NCBI GenBank assembly: GCA_024762975.1
Contig: JANTGJ010000014.1
Span: forward strand, 1 to 44,331
Reading direction: 5' to 3'
Source of the DNA: Candidatus Krumholzibacteriia bacterium
GTDB lineage: Bacteria; Krumholzibacteriota; Krumholzibacteriia; LZORAL124-64-63
Length of the DNA stretch: 44,331 bases
Every line of letters starts with the position of its first letter. Within the stretch, counting starts at the first letter, position 1. Both the position numbers and the translations under genes were made by a program. Below the pieces are notes generated by a model. That model had not been told where the DNA came from and ran no database searches. It worked only from the letters and a program-made list of their open reading frames with translations. Shown piece by piece: positions 1 through 11,534 of the stretch.

Positions 1-439
1 GGTCGGAGTGATCGAGCAGGGCCCGGCCGGCGGCCAGTGCGTAGGGCCCGCCGGAACCGATGGCGGCGACCGGATGATCGCTCTCGATGATGTCGCCGTT
101 GCCCGAGACCGTGTAGATGTTGCTGTCGTCCATGACGATCATCATCGCTTCAAGCTTGCGCAGGATGCGATCACTGCGCCATTCGCGAGCCATCTCCACG
201 GCCGCACGTTGCAGGTGTCCCTGGTAGCGCTCGAGGTGACCTTCGAATTTTTCAAAGAGTGAAAACGCATCGGCCGCACCTCCGGCGAACCCGGTCAGCA
301 CCTTTCCGTCCAAGAGCGCACGTACCTTCACCGCGCCGTGTTTGACTGCGGTATTGCCCAGAGTGACCTGTCCGTCACTGCCGATGGCGCCCTTGCCGTC
401 GCGCAGGACGGCCAGGACCGTTGTAGCTCTCAATTCCAT
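1..439 (-). CDS. hslV: ATP-dependent protease subunit HslV (ClpQ), 3' end outside the window
   Basis: HslV is the threonine-peptidase core of the cytoplasmic HslUV protease, which degrades unfolded or regulatory proteins fed to it by the HslU ATPase. The 146 visible residues start [11 protein letters not shown]. The family's TT pair is at residues 6-7, so the catalytic Thr should be Thr6 after removal of a short propeptide, as in Bacillus ClpQ. Further family motifs are [33 protein letters not shown] and AIGSGGPYA. The ATG overlaps the xerC stop codon (TGATG), indicating translational coupling. The C-terminus, and presumably hslU, lie left of base 1. Identity is near certain. Confidence 0.96.
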   Translation of the reverse strand, partial: MELRATTVLAVLRDGKGAIGSDGQVTLGNTAVKHGAVKVRALLDGKVLTGFAGGAADAFSLFEKFEGHLERYQGHLQRAAVEMAREWRSDRILRKLEAMMIVMDDSNIYTVSGNGDIIESDHPVAAIGSGGPYALAAGRALLDHSD

Positions 440-1416
440 CACTTGCCTCGTTTCCGTTTCTTTTCCTTCGCCCGTGGATGGGCGAGATCGAAAGCCGCCC
501 GCAGGCGACTGCGATCCAACTGCGTATAGATCTGGGTCGTGGAAAGGTTCCGATGACCCAGCAATTCCTGAACAACCCGAATCCCCGCGCCGCCTTCCAG
601 CAGGTGCGTGGCGAAACTGTGCCGCAGCGTGTGCGGCGATACTCCCTGCAAACCGGCCAGCTTGCCGGCGTAGTGGGCGACGCGCGCCTGCACGGTACGG
701 CGTGCGATCCGGCGCCCCGGCCGCCCCCAGAAAAGCGGTTGTCCGCTGAGCCCACGGCCCAACCGGCCATCCCGCAAGTCGAGCCTTTCCGCCGGGGCAA
801 GCCGATCGGCCAGCATTTCCTCCACCGCGGCGCGCGCCAGACCGGCCAGGGGCAGGATCCGTTCGCGCGACCCCTTGCCCAGCACCCGAATGCGTTCGGA
901 CGGGAAATCCAGCGCATCCAGATCCAGGGACACGACCTCGGCCAGGCGCAGGCCCAGCCCATAGATCATCTCCAGGAGCGCCCGGTCGCGGCGACCGCGT
1001 TCGCACGTCACATCGGGCAGCGCCAACACGGCTGCCAGCATTTCCACCGTGAGGTCCCGTGGCAACTTCTTTTCGCGTCCGCCGCGGCCGGTCCGCAGAT
1101 TCGGCGGCGGGTTTCCGATCACCCCGTGCACCAGAAGGTAGCGATAGAAAGCCCGAATGGCCGCCAGGTGGCGGTCCAGGGTTCGCAGGCTGTAGTTCTT
1201 CGCCCGCAACCGCCCCAGATGCGCCCGCAGGAGATCCTTCCTCCCGTCCAGGAGCGGCCACTCGGAGGGATCATCGGGAGTCTTGAGCACTCCCTGCTCG
1301 ACTGCCGTATCCAGGAAGCGAGCCACATCGCGTCCATAGGCCTCGACCGTACGAGGGCTCATTCCCCGTTCCAGGCCCAGGTATTCGGCGAAAGTGGAGA
1401 TTCGAGGTCGGGACAT
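439..1416 (-). CDS. xerC: Tyrosine recombinase XerC
   Basis: A 325-residue site-specific tyrosine recombinase that, with XerD, would resolve chromosome dimers at dif. The N-terminal SAM-like DNA-binding domain covers about residues 5-95 and the catalytic domain about 115-310. The full catalytic set is visible: Arg157 (GLGLRLAE), Lys181 (LGKGSRER), His262 and Arg265 ([11 protein letters not shown]), His288 (LGHRN) and nucleophile Tyr297 (TTQIYTQ). The basic tail ends KEKKRKRGK. The ATG at 1416 is chosen because homology begins just after it; an upstream extension reaching into trmFO adds only Arg-rich sequence. It lies between trmFO and hslV, the order known from Bacillus (topA-trmFO-xerC-hslV). 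XerC versus XerD is decided by this context. Confidence 0.94.
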   Translation of the reverse strand: MSRPRISTFAEYLGLERGMSPRTVEAYGRDVARFLDTAVEQGVLKTPDDPSEWPLLDGRKDLLRAHLGRLRAKNYSLRTLDRHLAAIRAFYRYLLVHGVIGNPPPNLRTGRGGREKKLPRDLTVEMLAAVLALPDVTCERGRRDRALLEMIYGLGLRLAEVVSLDLDALDFPSERIRVLGKGSRERILPLAGLARAAVEEMLADRLAPAERLDLRDGRLGRGLSGQPLFWGRPGRRIARRTVQARVAHYAGKLAGLQGVSPHTLRHSFATHLLEGGAGIRVVQELLGHRNLSTTQIYTQLDRSRLRAAFDLAHPRAKEKKRKRGK

Positions 1417-1459
1417 GGTTCGTTTCCGTCTCAAGGATACAACGATGCGCTCGCGAACC

Positions 1460-2806
1460 CTACCGAGCCGGCGGCGACAAGTCAACGGACGCCAGCCAGG
1501 CCTCGAGGGCCGTCAGGGCCCTTTCGGCTTTGGCCAGCTTCCGCTCACGCTTGCCGCGCACCTTGTATCCCAGATCGGGCAGCAATCCGAAGTTGGCATT
1601 CATCGGACTGAACCGATCCGTCGTCCGGTCGAAGAGGAATCCTCCCAGCAGACCGCCGAGCATGGTTTCCGGAGGCGGTGCCGTCAGGGTCAGCTTCCCG
1701 CAGGCCGCGGCGACCTGCAATGCGGTCATCAATCCTGATGAGATCGATTCGACGTATCCCTCCACACCGGTGATCTGCCCGGCAACGTGGACATCGGGCC
1801 GGTGCGCCAGGGAGAAGTCGGACCTCAGGCACCGCGGCGAATCCAGGTAGAAATTGCGGTGCAGTTGTCCGAATCGGACAAACTCGGCGCTCTCCATGCC
1901 CGGGATTTTCCGCAGAATCCGTTTCTGGTCGCCATACTTCAGGCGCGTCTGGAATCCCACCAGGCCATACAGTGTTCCCTCTCGATTCTCCTGCCGCAAC
2001 TGCACGACGGCATGCGGCCGAACACCCGTGGCCGGATCGACCAGTCCCACGGGACGCAGCGGGCCGAAGGCGAGAGATTGCGGTCCCGAGGCTGCGATCT
2101 CCTCGATCGGTTGGCAACCGGAGAACAATTCGGAGCGGTCGAAGTCATGGACATCGGCCTTTTCGGATTCGACCAGATCGCTGACCAGCGTCCGGTATTG
2201 ATCCTGGTCGAGTGCCGCGTTCAGATAGTCGGCTTCGCCCCGATCGTAGCGCGCAGCGCGATAAAGGCGACTCTGGTCCAGTGATTCGAGGGTCACCGTC
2301 GGTGCGATCGCATCATAAAAATGCAGTGCGGGCAGTCCGGTCATCTCTCCCAGGCAACGGACCAGCGCATCGGAGGTCAACGGGCCCGTGGCGATCAGCC
2401 AGCGGTGGTGCGGGATTTCCGGCAATTCCTCGATCGGCTCCCGCACGAGATCGAGCGTCGGCTGGGCCGCGACGGCCTCTTCCACACGGCGCGAAAACTC
2501 ATCCTTGTCCACGGCCAGGGCGGCGCCGGCTGGTACGGCGGATTGGCGTGCAAGATCCAGCAATCGGCAGCCGAGCCGGTCCATCTCGTCTTTGAGTAGA
2601 CGCGAGGGAGTCGCCGGAGCCGTGCTCTTGAGGGAATTGCTGCAGACGATCTCCGCGAGATTGCCGGTTCGGTGCGCCGGAGTCGTACGCCCGGGACGCA
2701 TTTCGCAGAGCCGGACCCGCAGCCCGCGGGCGGCCAATTGCAGTGCCGCTTCGGAACCGGCCAGCCCTCCGCCTACGACCGTGACCTGGTATTCGAAGTC
2801 TCTCAT
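1460..2806 (-). CDS. trmFO: Folate/FAD-dependent tRNA m5U54 methyltransferase TrmFO
   Basis: TrmFO makes 5-methyluridine at position 54 of the tRNA T-loop using methylenetetrahydrofolate and FAD, in the cytoplasm. The 448-residue length is normal for the family. An N-terminal FAD-binding Rossmann motif (VGGGLAGSEA, residues 11-20) and the family signature CSNSLKS, with a conserved Cys near residue 54, are visible. GYVESISSG and the C-terminal MNANFGLLP are also typical. Its ATG overlaps the topA stop (ATGA, 4 bases), so topA and trmFO are translationally coupled. TrmFO occurs mainly in lineages lacking the SAM-dependent TrmA. Confidence 0.95.
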   Translation of the reverse strand: MRDFEYQVTVVGGGLAGSEAALQLAARGLRVRLCEMRPGRTTPAHRTGNLAEIVCSNSLKSTAPATPSRLLKDEMDRLGCRLLDLARQSAVPAGAALAVDKDEFSRRVEEAVAAQPTLDLVREPIEELPEIPHHRWLIATGPLTSDALVRCLGEMTGLPALHFYDAIAPTVTLESLDQSRLYRAARYDRGEADYLNAALDQDQYRTLVSDLVESEKADVHDFDRSELFSGCQPIEEIAASGPQSLAFGPLRPVGLVDPATGVRPHAVVQLRQENREGTLYGLVGFQTRLKYGDQKRILRKIPGMESAEFVRFGQLHRNFYLDSPRCLRSDFSLAHRPDVHVAGQITGVEGYVESISSGLMTALQVAAACGKLTLTAPPPETMLGGLLGGFLFDRTTDRFSPMNANFGLLPDLGYKVRGKRERKLAKAERALTALEAWLASVDLSPPAR

Positions 2807-5523
2807 TCGGAAGCGGAGCTCGGCGATCCGGAGGTCTTCTTGCTGACTTTTTTCGCGACCTTTTTCTTCGCGGTCTTTTTCCTGGTGGCTTTCTTCTTGG
2901 TTGTCTTCTTTTTGGCCGTCTTCTTGGTTACCTTCTTTTTCGTCGTCCGCTTCTTCGTGGTCTTTTTCTTTGTCGCCGCCACCGAAAGCAATTCGAGAGC
3001 CTTTTCCAGGGTCATGTCTTCGGGATCGGCATCGCGGCCGATATTGGCATTGACCTTTCCGTCACTGACGTAGGGACCATACCGCCCCTTGAGCACCTGG
3101 ACCGGTTCCCCGGAAGTCGGGTGATTCCCCAGTTCCTTGAGGACCGGCTTCTTGTTCTTGTTCTTGATGCGCTCAATGGCCGCATCGAGCGAAATCGTGA
3201 AAAGGGTGTCCACATTCTCGACGCTGGCGAAGACCCGGTCGCGCTCGACATAGGGACCGAAGCGGCCCAGACCGGCGCGAACCTTTTTGCCGGTTTCCGG
3301 ACAGACGCCCAGCTCCCGCGGCAGGGACAGCAGTCGCAACGCGTATTCCAGATCGATGCTGCGCGGATCGGTTTTCTTGCCCAAGCTGATGCGTTTGGGC
3401 TTCTTGTCGCCTTCCTGCTCGCCGAGTTGCAGATAGGGACCAAAAGGACCCGTCAAGGAGTAGATGTTCTGCCCGGTTTCCGGATGCTGGCCGATGGGCA
3501 TCTGGGACTGGATTCGATCCTCGATCAGCTGTACGGCCTTGTCCAGGTCCAGTTCGTCGATGAGTAAATCGACCGGAACGGTCGCTCGCCGCTCCTCGTC
3601 TTCGGGCACCTCGACATAGACGTAGTTTCTTCCGATGCGCAAGGTGAGCGGCTTGCCCGTTTTCGGATCCTCGCCCAGGACAATCCTCGGGAACGCGATC
3701 GCGTCCATCTGCTGTTCGATCTCTTTTTCCAGGCCCGGCTGCTCGCCGCTGCCCCGGTAGAAACGATCCAGGAAACCGATCCAATCCTCTTCACCGGCCG
3801 CGATCCGATCCAGATCTTCTTCCATCCGCGCCGTAAATTTCAGATCCACGTACTGCGGAAAGTGTTCACGCAGCAGATGAGTGACCGCGATCCCGGTGAA
3901 GGACGGCAGCAGCGCGCCCGATTTCTTTACCACGTACTCGCGAGTCTGGATGGTCGTAATCACCGTGGCGTAGGTCGATGGTCGTCCGATCCCTTCTTCT
4001 TCCAGCTTCTTGATCAACGAGGCCTCGGTGAATCGCGCGGGCGGCTGGGTTTCGTGGCGCAGTGGATCGACAGTCTCGATGTCCACGCCCGAGTCGGGAT
4101 TCGGGCCCCCGATGTTCATGCCCTCGGACAGCTCCGGCAGCAGCGCGTCCTTTCCACCGTCCCCGTAGACTTTCAGGAAACCGGGAAAACGGACGATCGA
4201 ACCATTGGCACGGAAAGTCAGCCCGTACTCTCCCACGGCGGCGGCAAAATCGACAGCCGTCTTATCCAGTTTGGCAGGTGTCATCTGCGAAGCCATCGTC
4301 TTATTCCAGATCAGGCGGTACAGCGCGGCTTCCTCCGAATCGAGGAACGGGGCCAGGTCCTCCGGTCGGCGCGACAGGTCGGTGGGGCGAATCGCCTCGT
4401 GGGCCTCCTGTGCCCCCTTGGCCTTGGTCTTGTAGCGTCGCGGTCCATCGGTGTATTCCGGCCCGAAGTCACGGCGAATGAGTTCTTCCGCTTCGGCCAG
4501 AGCCTTCTCGCTCAGGGTCAGCGAATCGGTACGCATGTAGGTGATCAAACCCTCGCGAGCTCCGCCCCCGAGCGCGACACCTTCGTACAAACGTTGGGCG
4601 ACACGCATGACGCGCTGCGGAGTCATCTTCAAACGGCCCGAGGCGGCCTGCTGCAGGGTCGAGGTCGTAAAAGGCGGTGTCGGGCGCTGGGTCGTCTCCT
4701 TGCGCGTGACCGCCGAGACGCGCCACGGGACACTGCTCTTGGCTCCTTCGGCCAGTCGGCCGGCCAATTCCTCGTGGAGATGGATTCGCTCGTTCGGCTT
4801 TTTCAGTGCGCCCGTGTCGGCGTCGAAATCCTTGCCGCCGGCCAGCTTCTTGCCGTCGACCTCCAGGAGTCGCGCCGTGAAATGCAACTCGCCCCCCGTC
4901 AGCAGGGCCTCGACATCGAAATACTCCGCCCGGTGGAAGGCCTGGCGCTCCTCCTCCTTCTCGACGACCAGTCGTACGGCAACGCTCTGGACACGACCGG
5001 CCGACAGCTTCGAGCGGACCTTCTTCCACAGAACCGGCGAGAGCGAGTAGCCATACAGGCGGTCCAGGATTCGGCGCCCTTCCTGGGCTCGCACCATGCG
5101 CATCTTGACATCTCGCGGTTCGGCCAGCGCCTTTTCGATCGCATCCTTCGTGATCTCGTGAAATGTAATGCGCCGGACGGGTACCTTCGGCTTCAGGACT
5201 TCGAGCAGATGCCAACTGATGGCCTCTCCCTCGCGGTCCTCATCCGTCGCCAGCAGGATTTCGTCGGCAGCCTGGACCGACTTTTTCAATTCCGCGACGC
5301 GCTTCTTGCTGTCGGCAGAAACGACGTAGATCGGCGAATAGTCATCGTCAGGATTGACGCCCAGCCGCGCCCAGGGCTCTTTCTTGTACTTGGCCGGGAT
5401 CTCGCGGGCGGATCCGGGCAGATCACGGATATGACCATAGCTGGCCAACACCTGGTATTCCTTGCCCAGGAAGCGTTCGATGGTACGGGCTTTGGCCGGA
5501 GACTCGACGATGATCAGCTTCAA
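2803..5523 (-). CDS. topA: DNA topoisomerase I with lysine-rich tail
   Basis: Type IA topoisomerase, 906 residues, relaxing negative supercoils. The Toprim domain starts at once (LIIVESPAKA) and carries ATDEDREGE at about residues 92-100. The catalytic Tyr is Tyr329 in GLITYMRTDS. Downstream there are no Cys4 zinc fingers. Instead there are repeated modules with HPETG/CPETG-type turns and FGPYL, FGPYV and YGPYV motifs, as in topoisomerase C-terminal repeats of actinobacteria and deltaproteobacteria. The protein ends in about 48 residues of Lys/Thr/Ala repeats. The start is taken as TTG at 5523, because the Toprim strand begins there and a GAGGA Shine-Dalgarno lies six bases upstream; a longer in-frame start exists at 5619 but overlaps smg. 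Confidence 0.95.
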   Translation of the reverse strand: MKLIIVESPAKARTIERFLGKEYQVLASYGHIRDLPGSAREIPAKYKKEPWARLGVNPDDDYSPIYVVSADSKKRVAELKKSVQAADEILLATDEDREGEAISWHLLEVLKPKVPVRRITFHEITKDAIEKALAEPRDVKMRMVRAQEGRRILDRLYGYSLSPVLWKKVRSKLSAGRVQSVAVRLVVEKEEERQAFHRAEYFDVEALLTGGELHFTARLLEVDGKKLAGGKDFDADTGALKKPNERIHLHEELAGRLAEGAKSSVPWRVSAVTRKETTQRPTPPFTTSTLQQAASGRLKMTPQRVMRVAQRLYEGVALGGGAREGLITYMRTDSLTLSEKALAEAEELIRRDFGPEYTDGPRRYKTKAKGAQEAHEAIRPTDLSRRPEDLAPFLDSEEAALYRLIWNKTMASQMTPAKLDKTAVDFAAAVGEYGLTFRANGSIVRFPGFLKVYGDGGKDALLPELSEGMNIGGPNPDSGVDIETVDPLRHETQPPARFTEASLIKKLEEEGIGRPSTYATVITTIQTREYVVKKSGALLPSFTGIAVTHLLREHFPQYVDLKFTARMEEDLDRIAAGEEDWIGFLDRFYRGSGEQPGLEKEIEQQMDAIAFPRIVLGEDPKTGKPLTLRIGRNYVYVEVPEDEERRATVPVDLLIDELDLDKAVQLIEDRIQSQMPIGQHPETGQNIYSLTGPFGPYLQLGEQEGDKKPKRISLGKKTDPRSIDLEYALRLLSLPRELGVCPETGKKVRAGLGRFGPYVERDRVFASVENVDTLFTISLDAAIERIKNKNKKPVLKELGNHPTSGEPVQVLKGRYGPYVSDGKVNANIGRDADPEDMTLEKALELLSVAATKKKTTKKRTTKKKVTKKTAKKKTTKKKATRKKTAKKKVAKKVSKKTSGSPSSASE
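2833..2976 (-). repeat. Low-complexity Lys-rich repeat in the topA C-terminus
   Basis: About 48 codons of degenerate KKKTTKK / KKKVTKKTA-type repeats, seen on the plus strand as a run of ttctt and gtctt units. The encoded tail resembles the histone-H1-like tails of some TopA and HU proteins and probably adds non-specific DNA binding. The strand is strongly purine-skewed and this is a likely site of repeat-length variation. Confidence 0.8.
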
Positions 5524-5561
5524 GGAAAGTCCTCTTTCGCCACGTTCCGTGGCTGGGTCAG

Positions 5562-5591
5562 TATCTATTCGACGCAGGGCGCGCCGGTCAA
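5562..5591 (-). promoter_or_regulatory. Possible sigma-70-type promoter for topA
   Basis: On the minus strand TTGACC (5591-5586) is followed after 18 bases by TAGATA (5567-5562), about 40 bases upstream of the topA TTG start. The -35 matches five of six consensus bases and the -10 only three. The -35 overlaps the smg stop codon. Weak support, but it is the only promoter-like element in the smg-topA gap. Confidence 0.3.
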
Positions 5592-6073
5592 TGCAGGCTG
5601 TCGTGGCCCTCGGACGCACCCCCGGTCAATCCCGGACGCTGCGAACGGAACAGTACCTGTTCCAGCACCGGTTCCAGATCCGCGCGCTCCAGGGGCCGTA
5701 CGGCGATGAACGAAGCGTACTGAATCAACGCCTCGAGCTGCAACCGTGAGATCTCCCCACCATTGGACAGTTCGATCAGGTAACCGATCGCATCGGCGGA
5801 CAAGGCTTCGCGGTCCGCTTCACCGAAGATGCGAAAGGTTTCCGGCGAGGGCGCATCCGGCATGAATTCCCGCGGCCAGGCTCCCGTGGCCGAGGGGTGC
5901 CAGTGCGACTCGATCCAGTCCAACAGTCCATTGACGTCGGCCTCGTCCAGGCCGGCCGCCGAAACCTTGTCCTGGATGGCCTGCGCACGCGTATCCTCGC
6001 TCGACGGCCCGATCGAGATCGCCTCGAGCAGGATGATCAGCAGGTGTTTGAGACGGTCCCGTTCGGTTTCCAT
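5588..6073 (-). CDS. smg: DUF494 / Smg-like protein
   Basis: A 161-residue acidic helical protein beginning METERDRLKHLLIILLEAI. It looks like the DUF494 (Smg) family: an N-terminal helix that reads like a short oligomer domain, a helix-turn pattern (GLDEADVNGLLDWIE) comparable to the Smg 'DIYNALLWLE' segment, and a C-terminal half (AIGYLIEL ... LERADLEPVLEQVLFRSQRPG) that parallels 'DLEDLKWVVLMVLFNQPG'. Function is unknown. The position directly before topA matches the classic smg-topA neighbourhood of proteobacteria and supports the call. The start is the ATG at 6073; an alternative TTG at 6109 adds 12 unlikely residues. Confidence 0.7.
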   Translation of the reverse strand: METERDRLKHLLIILLEAISIGPSSEDTRAQAIQDKVSAAGLDEADVNGLLDWIESHWHPSATGAWPREFMPDAPSPETFRIFGEADREALSADAIGYLIELSNGGEISRLQLEALIQYASFIAVRPLERADLEPVLEQVLFRSQRPGLTGGASEGHDSLH

Positions 6074-6133
6074 CGGTGATCGATTCCTCGCAATTTCCCC
6101 CGGAGCCAACGATCCGGTCCGAAAATATCCAGG

Positions 6134-6156
6134 GCAGGCGGCCGCGTGCCGCCCGC
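6134..6156 (-). terminator. GC-rich hairpin between secA and smg
   Basis: On the minus strand a 9-bp stem (GCGGGCGGC / GCCGCCTGC, one G-U pair) with a 5-base loop lies about 90 bases downstream of the secA stop. No run of T follows, only GGATATTTTCGG, so it may be a weak or Rho-assisted terminator, or an mRNA 3'-end stabiliser. The rest of the 174-base gap shows nothing else. Confidence 0.3.
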
Positions 6157-6247
6157 GGTTTGTTCTCCGGCACCGTCAGAGGACAGGCCTCGCGCAGCGG
6201 AAGAACCTAGCATTCGCGGCCCTCGGCGGCAAGTGCCGCGCAGTTCA

Positions 6248-9262
<3,015 letters not shown>

Positions 9263-9281
9263 GGGCGTTCTCCTTGATTCG

Positions 9282-11534
9282 TTATTCCGAGGTGTTGTCG
9301 TACTTGGCGTTCGTTGCACTCGTTCCGGAGTCGGAGGCGATGATCCAATCGTAAATCTCGCGGTCGATCAAGACCTTTTCAACATACCGTCTGGTTTCCG
9401 GATAACCGATCCAGGCCAGGTAGATATCCCGCGCTGCAATCCCGCCCAGTTGGTCCAGCCACCGCTGCGCCGCTCCCGGGCCGGCGTTGTACGCAGCGAC
9501 GGTCAGGTACGGATCCCCATCGTAGCGACGGCCGTCATCGGCCAGAATGCGTGCCCCGCGCGAGATCGAGACCTCGGGCCGGGACCAGTGTCGATCACCC
9601 GGAATCGCGCCACTGCTCTCGTAGTGGAACGGCATGATCTGCATGAATCCCAGCGCACCGGCGCGGGAGCGCACATTCGGTTCGAAGAGCGACTCGTTGC
9701 GGGCGATGGCCAAAACCAGCGCCGGGTCGGCTCCGGATTCGGCGATCGCCTCGCGAATCGGACCGGGTCCGGGAAGCGGGTACAGGAACCGCATCCGTTC
9801 CTCTTCGCTGATCCCGCGGGCAGGAAGTTCCGTTGCCGTGCCCAACACGCCACGAAGATCGTCAATCATCAGGCAAAAACCCAGAAGCGCGTGCATGCGC
9901 AAACGGCTGCCTCGAGCCAGGGGCAGGACATCCGGGACCACGGACGCCGCAGCCGGCCCTCGATCGGCGCGTTCCCGAGCCACATCGTACTCGACGGAAG
10001 CCTGGATCATTCGCGGCCAGATTTCCGTCCCGCCGAGCGCCACGGCGGCACAGGCGCGGGCCATCGCGGGTCCCTCAGGCTTCCTCAAGGCTGTCGCGTA
10101 TCGATCGGCCAGGGCGCGATCGGTCGCCCCGAGTTGTGCATCAGCGATCCAGGCCAGACCCCACTGGCGCCACCATTCCCAGCGGGTGCGATCGCAAGCC
10201 CGGGCAAAGACTTCCATTCGGGCGGCATCCGGCCGTTGCAGCGCCGGTGACTGCCCCGACTCGACGATCCGCAGCGACCGAGCCTTCAATGACGGGGCCG
10301 GTTCCGGAGGCGCCTCATTCCACAAGGGACTCCAGTAGGCCGTTTCGTCTTCAAAGACTTCGGCCTCTTCGCCCCGGAAGGAGGTCGCAGCGAGGCCATG
10401 GATCTTGCGAGCCAAGGTAGTGTCGCGCCTCGCGACCGCAAGCACCATGGCCTGCTCGCACCACTGCCGCAGTCGTCGCCGCAGTGCCAGTGGCCCGGCA
10501 TCCCAGCGAGCCAGGTCCAACGCGCGTTTCAGGTCGGCCATTCCGCGTTTGTCGTCACCGGCCAGGAACCGCAATTCAGAGGAACGGCGCCAGATATCCA
10601 TGCGCCAACCGCTGCGCAGGTCCTTTCGCAGCGCCAGCTTTTCGTAGGCATCGACCTGCCCCCGCCGCGCAAAACGGGCTCCCTTGACCCACAATCCCTG
10701 CCGGCGATGATCGGCCGGAGGGTGCCCGAAGCGCTTCAGGTGGTCCCGCCGGTCCTGCCCCGTCAGCAGATGGGCTCCCAGCGCCGCTTGTGCCTCCGGA
10801 GAAAAGCCGGAATCGTAAAGATTCCGCGGCCGGAGCCAGCCCTTTCGCAGCGATGCGAGAAACCGTTCTGCCGGCTCACCCGACCAGTCCGCTCCCAGCG
10901 GCGAGAGTTTGCGGGCCCGCCGGTGGGCAACCCACAGGGCCCAGGCGCTGCCCTTGTCGAAGGGGCCCAGGGCCAGCGGTGAATTCCAGAACTCTTTCCC
11001 GGGGCGTCCGGCCAGCTTGCGCGCACGCAGTTCCCAGACGAAAGCGGCTCGCTCGTTCCAGTCGCTCAGGCCGGGAGCCGCGGCCAATCGCTCGGCCTCT
11101 TGCGTTGCTCGGAGGGTATCGCCGGCAGCCAGTGCATCGAAGACCTGCAGCACGAGAATTTCCGGTCCCAGGTAGTGATCCACGGTGACGTCGTAGCCGC
11201 GGCGAAATTCTTTGTCATGGAGCGCGGCCACGGCGTCGGTCAACTGGTCCAGCAGAGCCGAATCGTCATTCAGCGCCAACATCCTGCGCGTCAACGAGGT
11301 GTCGTGGTCCAGGGCTTCGATCGCTGCGGTTACCCACGAACGGTCCAGTTGCGGCAAATCCAATAGATCCGCCGGAAAAGTGTCCCGCAGTGAAATCTCG
11401 TCCGGGTCGGAATAGACTCCGACCTGGAATCTTTCCAGAAACGGATCATACAGCGGGCCCGCCATTGCCGGCATGCCCAGGACGAGTACGAGCCAGGGCA
11501 ACCAACCGACTGCCTGGCGGAGCTGCTGTTTCAA
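9282..11534 (-). CDS. slt: Soluble lytic murein transglycosylase (Slt70-like)
   Basis: A 750-residue periplasmic enzyme that cleaves the MurNAc-GlcNAc bond to give 1,6-anhydro-muropeptides. It has an N-terminal signal peptide (KQQLRQ then a [16 protein letters not shown] core), a long helical superhelix of about 550 residues, and a C-terminal SLT domain. The catalytic Glu is about Glu614 in [11 protein letters not shown], followed by [23 protein letters not shown] and [12 protein letters not shown], all diagnostic. The start is inferred as TTG at 11534 because the signal peptide begins there and the codon overlaps the stop of the upstream M6 protease (TTGA). A longer frame to 11780 only reads through that gene. 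Confidence 0.9.
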   Translation of the reverse strand: MKQQLRQAVGWLPWLVLVLGMPAMAGPLYDPFLERFQVGVYSDPDEISLRDTFPADLLDLPQLDRSWVTAAIEALDHDTSLTRRMLALNDDSALLDQLTDAVAALHDKEFRRGYDVTVDHYLGPEILVLQVFDALAAGDTLRATQEAERLAAAPGLSDWNERAAFVWELRARKLAGRPGKEFWNSPLALGPFDKGSAWALWVAHRRARKLSPLGADWSGEPAERFLASLRKGWLRPRNLYDSGFSPEAQAALGAHLLTGQDRRDHLKRFGHPPADHRRQGLWVKGARFARRGQVDAYEKLALRKDLRSGWRMDIWRRSSELRFLAGDDKRGMADLKRALDLARWDAGPLALRRRLRQWCEQAMVLAVARRDTTLARKIHGLAATSFRGEEAEVFEDETAYWSPLWNEAPPEPAPSLKARSLRIVESGQSPALQRPDAARMEVFARACDRTRWEWWRQWGLAWIADAQLGATDRALADRYATALRKPEGPAMARACAAVALGGTEIWPRMIQASVEYDVARERADRGPAAASVVPDVLPLARGSRLRMHALLGFCLMIDDLRGVLGTATELPARGISEEERMRFLYPLPGPGPIREAIAESGADPALVLAIARNESLFEPNVRSRAGALGFMQIMPFHYESSGAIPGDRHWSRPEVSISRGARILADDGRRYDGDPYLTVAAYNAGPGAAQRWLDQLGGIAARDIYLAWIGYPETRRYVEKVLIDREIYDWIIASDSGTSATNAKYDNTSE

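Noticed and set aside
2833-2976. Repetitive ttctt/gtctt track considered as a CRISPR or tandem repeat array
   Set aside because: Units are degenerate, in frame and encode the Lys-rich TopA tail; there are no spacers.
3862-5709. Long plus-strand open frame opposite topA (over 600 codons)
   Set aside because: It is antisense to a clearly real topA, has Arg/Gln-rich composition with no recognisable motif, and reflects GC-rich codon bias.
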